This document shows, in pieces, positions 6,701 through 7,510 of a stretch of DNA of 7,510 nt (positions are counted from its first letter, which is position 1; the number at the start of each line of letters is the position of its first letter). The notes below the pieces were generated by a model, which was not told where the DNA came from, ran no database searches, and was given only the letters and a program-made list of their open reading frames with translations. The DNA is taken from the NCBI GenBank assembly GCA_937908275.1, contig CALERA010000451.1:1-7510 (forward strand), read 5' to 3'. Position numbers and translations under genes: made by a program. This DNA comes from an uncultured Desulfarculaceae bacterium (lineage in GTDB: Bacteria > Desulfobacterota > Desulfarculia > Desulfarculales > Desulfarculaceae).

Positions 6701-7180
6701 GATCTCTACGCCATGTTGCTGCGGGAAGAGGACGTGGCCCGGGTGGAGCGGCGGCTGGGCGACCTGAGGCCCTCGCTGCGGCGCGAGGCGCGCTTCGCCT
6801 CGGGCCTGGCCCTGTTGGGCTATGACCAGAGCAGCGCCGAGGTGCGCCCGGGCGGCAGCCTGGACCTGGGCTATTATTGGCGGGTCTGGGCCAAGCCGCC
6901 GCTCAATTACTACATCTTCGTGCACCTGAAGGGGCCGGACGAGATCCTGACCTTCGACCACCTGCTGGACCATGGGCGGCGGGACATGACCGGGCTGAAG
7001 CTGGGCGAGGTGGCGCGGGAGAACTACCAGATCACCATCCCGTCCCGGGCCCGGCCGGGCAAGTACCGCCTGCTGGTGGGCATGTGGGACCCGCGTTTCA
7101 CCGGGCAGCGGGTGCCGGTGGTGGAGGGCGAGGGCGCGGGCGGCGACGAGGTGCTCCTGACGACTATTGAGGTTCGTTAA
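3800..7180 (+). CDS. Large membrane glycosyltransferase (GT-C/GT39-like) with TPR and beta-sandwich tail
   Basis: The 1126-residue product starts as a PMT/ArnT-like GT-C glycosyltransferase. It has a first membrane helix at about 11-29, then HPEEW (40-44) in the first outer loop where the family usually has an acidic pair such as HPDEW. A HYLALDTPLAL stretch follows (153-163), then LGLTLTTKASG (191-201), and several more hydrophobic spans to about 388. Such enzymes use polyprenyl-phosphate sugars on the outer face of the membrane. The rest appears extracytoplasmic. FWLRANLPPGAEVL (407-420) opens a soluble domain, TPR-like helices lie at about 641-700, a beta-rich domain at 720-880, more TPR-like helices at 890-985 and a final beta-sandwich at about 995-1126. 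The last includes VRPGGSLDLGYYWRVW, NYYIFVHLKG and PGKYRLLVGMWDP. The closest in-frame upstream stop is at 3761, so only TTG 3800 and GTG 3833 can start it. TTG keeps a full first helix, with a weak GGA upstream. The sugar and acceptor are unknown. Confidence 0.82.
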   Translation: MKISAHILPRRVILVLLLGLGWGLRFWGLSWGPDPAHSGHPEEWTWQIIDSLSFASPTYPGIWTQAFYSLAALARGAISTCAGWLGVWLGEVRTSTELVLPAQLAGRATAAFLGGAQVWAAYMVARRYFDSVATGLLAAALVAAHPVLVTQSHYLALDTPLALAVMFCLWAAWRLMQRPGPGSLALAGLALGLTLTTKASGALVAPALAAAAVLAWRRERPEVWPAAASWPLGFLGGLLVGLLLGYPGFLVRLPEVGDVIRASFSLSGQAPADWLGLMTGRLTQARAMLGSGTVGVLAALWLAAGGLMLWRRNWPRLVLMIFPPLYLLSSLLLLRGAVEGQLAVWLPVAMLAACWPVVVVCRRLPGDWLPVSGALAAGALLCLPLLWRSLEVGYLFWQQDTFSTASFWLRANLPPGAEVLASGQTPSGLFPTQRRLGAAGSGRDWPRENAFLLTTALGPDGEPCAAEPSEDLRAWQLLQVFDLRAGLGREAQVPPCLPRWVSPRVEVRAPLPAREIGQPLALWRPAVGSARGYALIPGQHNDYSRAENCMWLARPGLAQRTLRLDQPPARLGLDLHNAGEDLALVRVSQGPGPSQPLTIYPGQSLHLPLTPQAWPPMAPGFFPVRVVASRGGGVMARLEWDPLLLGRQALEDGAFAAAEALLAQAEREHPESFGARALRAGALAHLGRYQEAGGLLAGLAEAEGEPARTYQRLAQEGSAESDAGWVQAFEGFSGYHYPLLRQALGLEYTVRGSLWLAEEPETPLQGQGFHGSLIRPTGKNGGSLRLWLDEPFPAGRFLAELRLTSRAPGSFGEPASVEVWVRDAQGGRRLAARPLRAADLAGGAGRVELPLELTQAANRLEVRLNYQSPAELRLESLRLGVDLPAHLRQVLRWYHDAWGRVSLQAGRHAAAVAAFEALLALDPEFGQAHLLLAQALIDAGRLEPAYRQVRQAEQTYLAQPQRLAQVRDLYAMLLREEDVARVERRLGDLRPSLRREARFASGLALLGYDQSSAEVRPGGSLDLGYYWRVWAKPPLNYYIFVHLKGPDEILTFDHLLDHGRRDMTGLKLGEVARENYQITIPSRARPGKYRLLVGMWDPRFTGQRVPVVEGEGAGGDEVLLTTIEVR

Positions 7181-7219
7181 GTCCGGGCGGGTCTGATCAG
7201 CGCCGCGCAAGCCCGGACG

Positions 7220-7238
7220 GGCGGGGATAAACCCCGCC
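7220..7238. repeat. GC hairpin GGCGGGG / CCCCGCC
   Basis: A perfect 7-bp stem (7220-7226 with 7232-7238) closes the loop ATAAA, 40 bases after the glycosyltransferase stop. The same arm sequences recur at 7282-7297, so cross-pairing between the two hairpins is possible. Confidence 0.6.
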
Positions 7239-7245
7239 GCTACAT

Positions 7246-7264
7246 CAATAAAAACCTTTTATTG
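7246..7264. repeat. AT-rich hairpin CAATAAAA / TTTTATTG
   Basis: A perfect 8-bp inverted repeat (7246-7253 and 7257-7264) has the 3-base spacer ACC. It lies between the two GGCGGGG hairpins. Its T-rich side on either strand could act as the T-tract of a bidirectional terminator with the GC hairpins. Confidence 0.5.
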
Positions 7265-7280
7265 CTGAGCCTTGGCATAG

Positions 7281-7305
7281 AGGCGGGGACCCCCGCCTTT
7301 GTGTT
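7281..7305 (+). terminator. Probable intrinsic terminator of the glycosyltransferase gene
   Basis: AGGCGGG (7281-7287) pairs with CCCGCCT (7292-7298) around the tetraloop GACC, and is followed by TTGTGTT, a moderately T-rich tail. This is the most terminator-like element downstream of the large glycosyltransferase gene, about 100 bases past its stop. Confidence 0.55.
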
Positions 7306-7438
7306 CACGCGGGCGGGATCCGGTCGCGGGTGGTGGGACGCCGGATCGCTGGGGCCAGGATATTGTCTATTCGCGGACCGGCGTTTAATCAAGGGCAAGG
7401 CTGTTTTTGAACAACCCGCTTTTCTTTTGGGTAGGGGG

Positions 7439-7489
7439 TGTGGGGGAAACCCTTTTCTTTTGGCACAAAAGAAAAGGGTTTCCCCCACA
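7439..7489. repeat. Perfect long inverted repeat, 24-bp arms with GCA loop
   Basis: The left arm (7439-7462, beginning TGTGGGGGAAACCC and ending CTTTTCTTTTG) and the right arm (7466-7489) are perfectly complementary, with only GCA between them. A 12-base part of the left arm, CTTTTCTTTTGG, also occurs at 7419-7430, so the right arm has two possible pairing partners. As DNA it could extrude as a cruciform. As RNA it would form a very stable stem readable from both strands, such as a bidirectional terminator. It may be one copy of a dispersed intergenic repeat. Confidence 0.75.
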
Positions 7490-7510
7490 TCTTCCTATCT
7501 TCCCCCCGCC

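Larger units (their letters stand above)
7181..7510. other. Non-coding region rich in inverted repeats
   Basis: No convincing gene is visible in these 330 bases. Besides the elements listed separately, GTCCGGGC directly after the stop codon (7181-7188) pairs with GCCCGGAC (7211-7218), and GATCCGG (7317-7323) pairs with CCGGATC (7341-7347) across 17 bases. Base composition shifts from GC-rich to mixed, with several A and T runs after 7240. The region could hold overlapping terminators, a small RNA or copies of dispersed repeats. Confidence 0.6.

Noticed and set aside
5296..6825. Plus-strand open frame of 509 codons inside the glycosyltransferase gene
   Set aside because: The product is Pro/Gly/Ala/Arg repeats in a shifted frame. 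The overlapping frame gives coherent TPR-like and beta-sandwich sequence.
4382..7210. Very long minus-strand open frame (942 codons) opposite the glycosyltransferase
   Set aside because: The translation is rich in Gln, His, Gly, Ala and Pro with no recognisable domain. It is explained by high GC content and the codon bias of the plus-strand gene.
7240..7488. Minus-strand open frame of 82 codons in the 3' region
   Set aside because: It starts inside the right arm of the long inverted repeat, crosses several hairpins and shows no family resemblance. More likely a by-product of the repeat.
7181..7510. CRISPR array or tRNA in the repeat-rich 3' region
   Set aside because: There are no regularly spaced direct repeats with unique spacers and no cloverleaf. 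The repeats are inverted and irregular.

Overview
The window is a very GC-rich stretch of bacterial DNA, with all genes on the + strand. The gene content points to a strict anaerobe, most likely a high-GC member of the Desulfobacterota (sulfate-reducer-like). It pairs a sulfide-dependent homocysteine biosynthesis protein (DUF39/HcyBio) with an NIL-domain two-[4Fe-4S] ferredoxin, a pair known from methanogens and sulfate reducers. It also has an MnmA with three cluster-type cysteines and an IscR-like Rrf2 regulator. The taxonomic guess is inference from gene content and base composition.

Layout: (1) positions 2-259 are the C-terminal end of a GT-B glycosyltransferase that begins upstream of the window. 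(2) The gap 260-371 carries an excellent sigma70-type promoter (TTGACA, 17 bp, TATATT) overlapped by a near-perfect palindrome, a good operator candidate. (3) mnmA (372-1418) and an Rrf2/IscR-like regulator gene (1415-1873) follow and overlap by ATGA. (4) Two back-to-back GC hairpins (1882-1926) separate this pair from the next one. (5) The HcyBio gene (1998-3176) and the NIL-ferredoxin gene (3225-3632) form a small operon closed by a 13-bp hairpin (3639-3671). (6) A single large gene (3800-7180, TTG start) encodes a 1126-residue membrane glycosyltransferase of the GT-C/GT39 type, fused to a long extracytoplasmic tail of TPR-like and beta-sandwich modules. (7) The last 330 bases look non-coding and are packed with inverted repeats, ending in a perfect 24-bp-arm inverted repeat.

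How the genes may work together: MnmA puts sulfur on tRNA, HcyBio with its ferredoxin puts sulfide into homocysteine, and the Rrf2 protein has the ligand set of an Fe-S sensor. No cysteine desulfurase lies between them. The middle of the window therefore reads as a small sulfur-use neighbourhood possibly governed by an Fe-S/sulfur-sensing repressor. The flanking glycosyltransferases belong to surface polysaccharide or glycan work and are probably separate units. I do not see a wholly new system. The best leads are the promoter palindrome, the possible sulfide-fed Fe-S MnmA, the composite glycosyltransferase and the structured 3' region.
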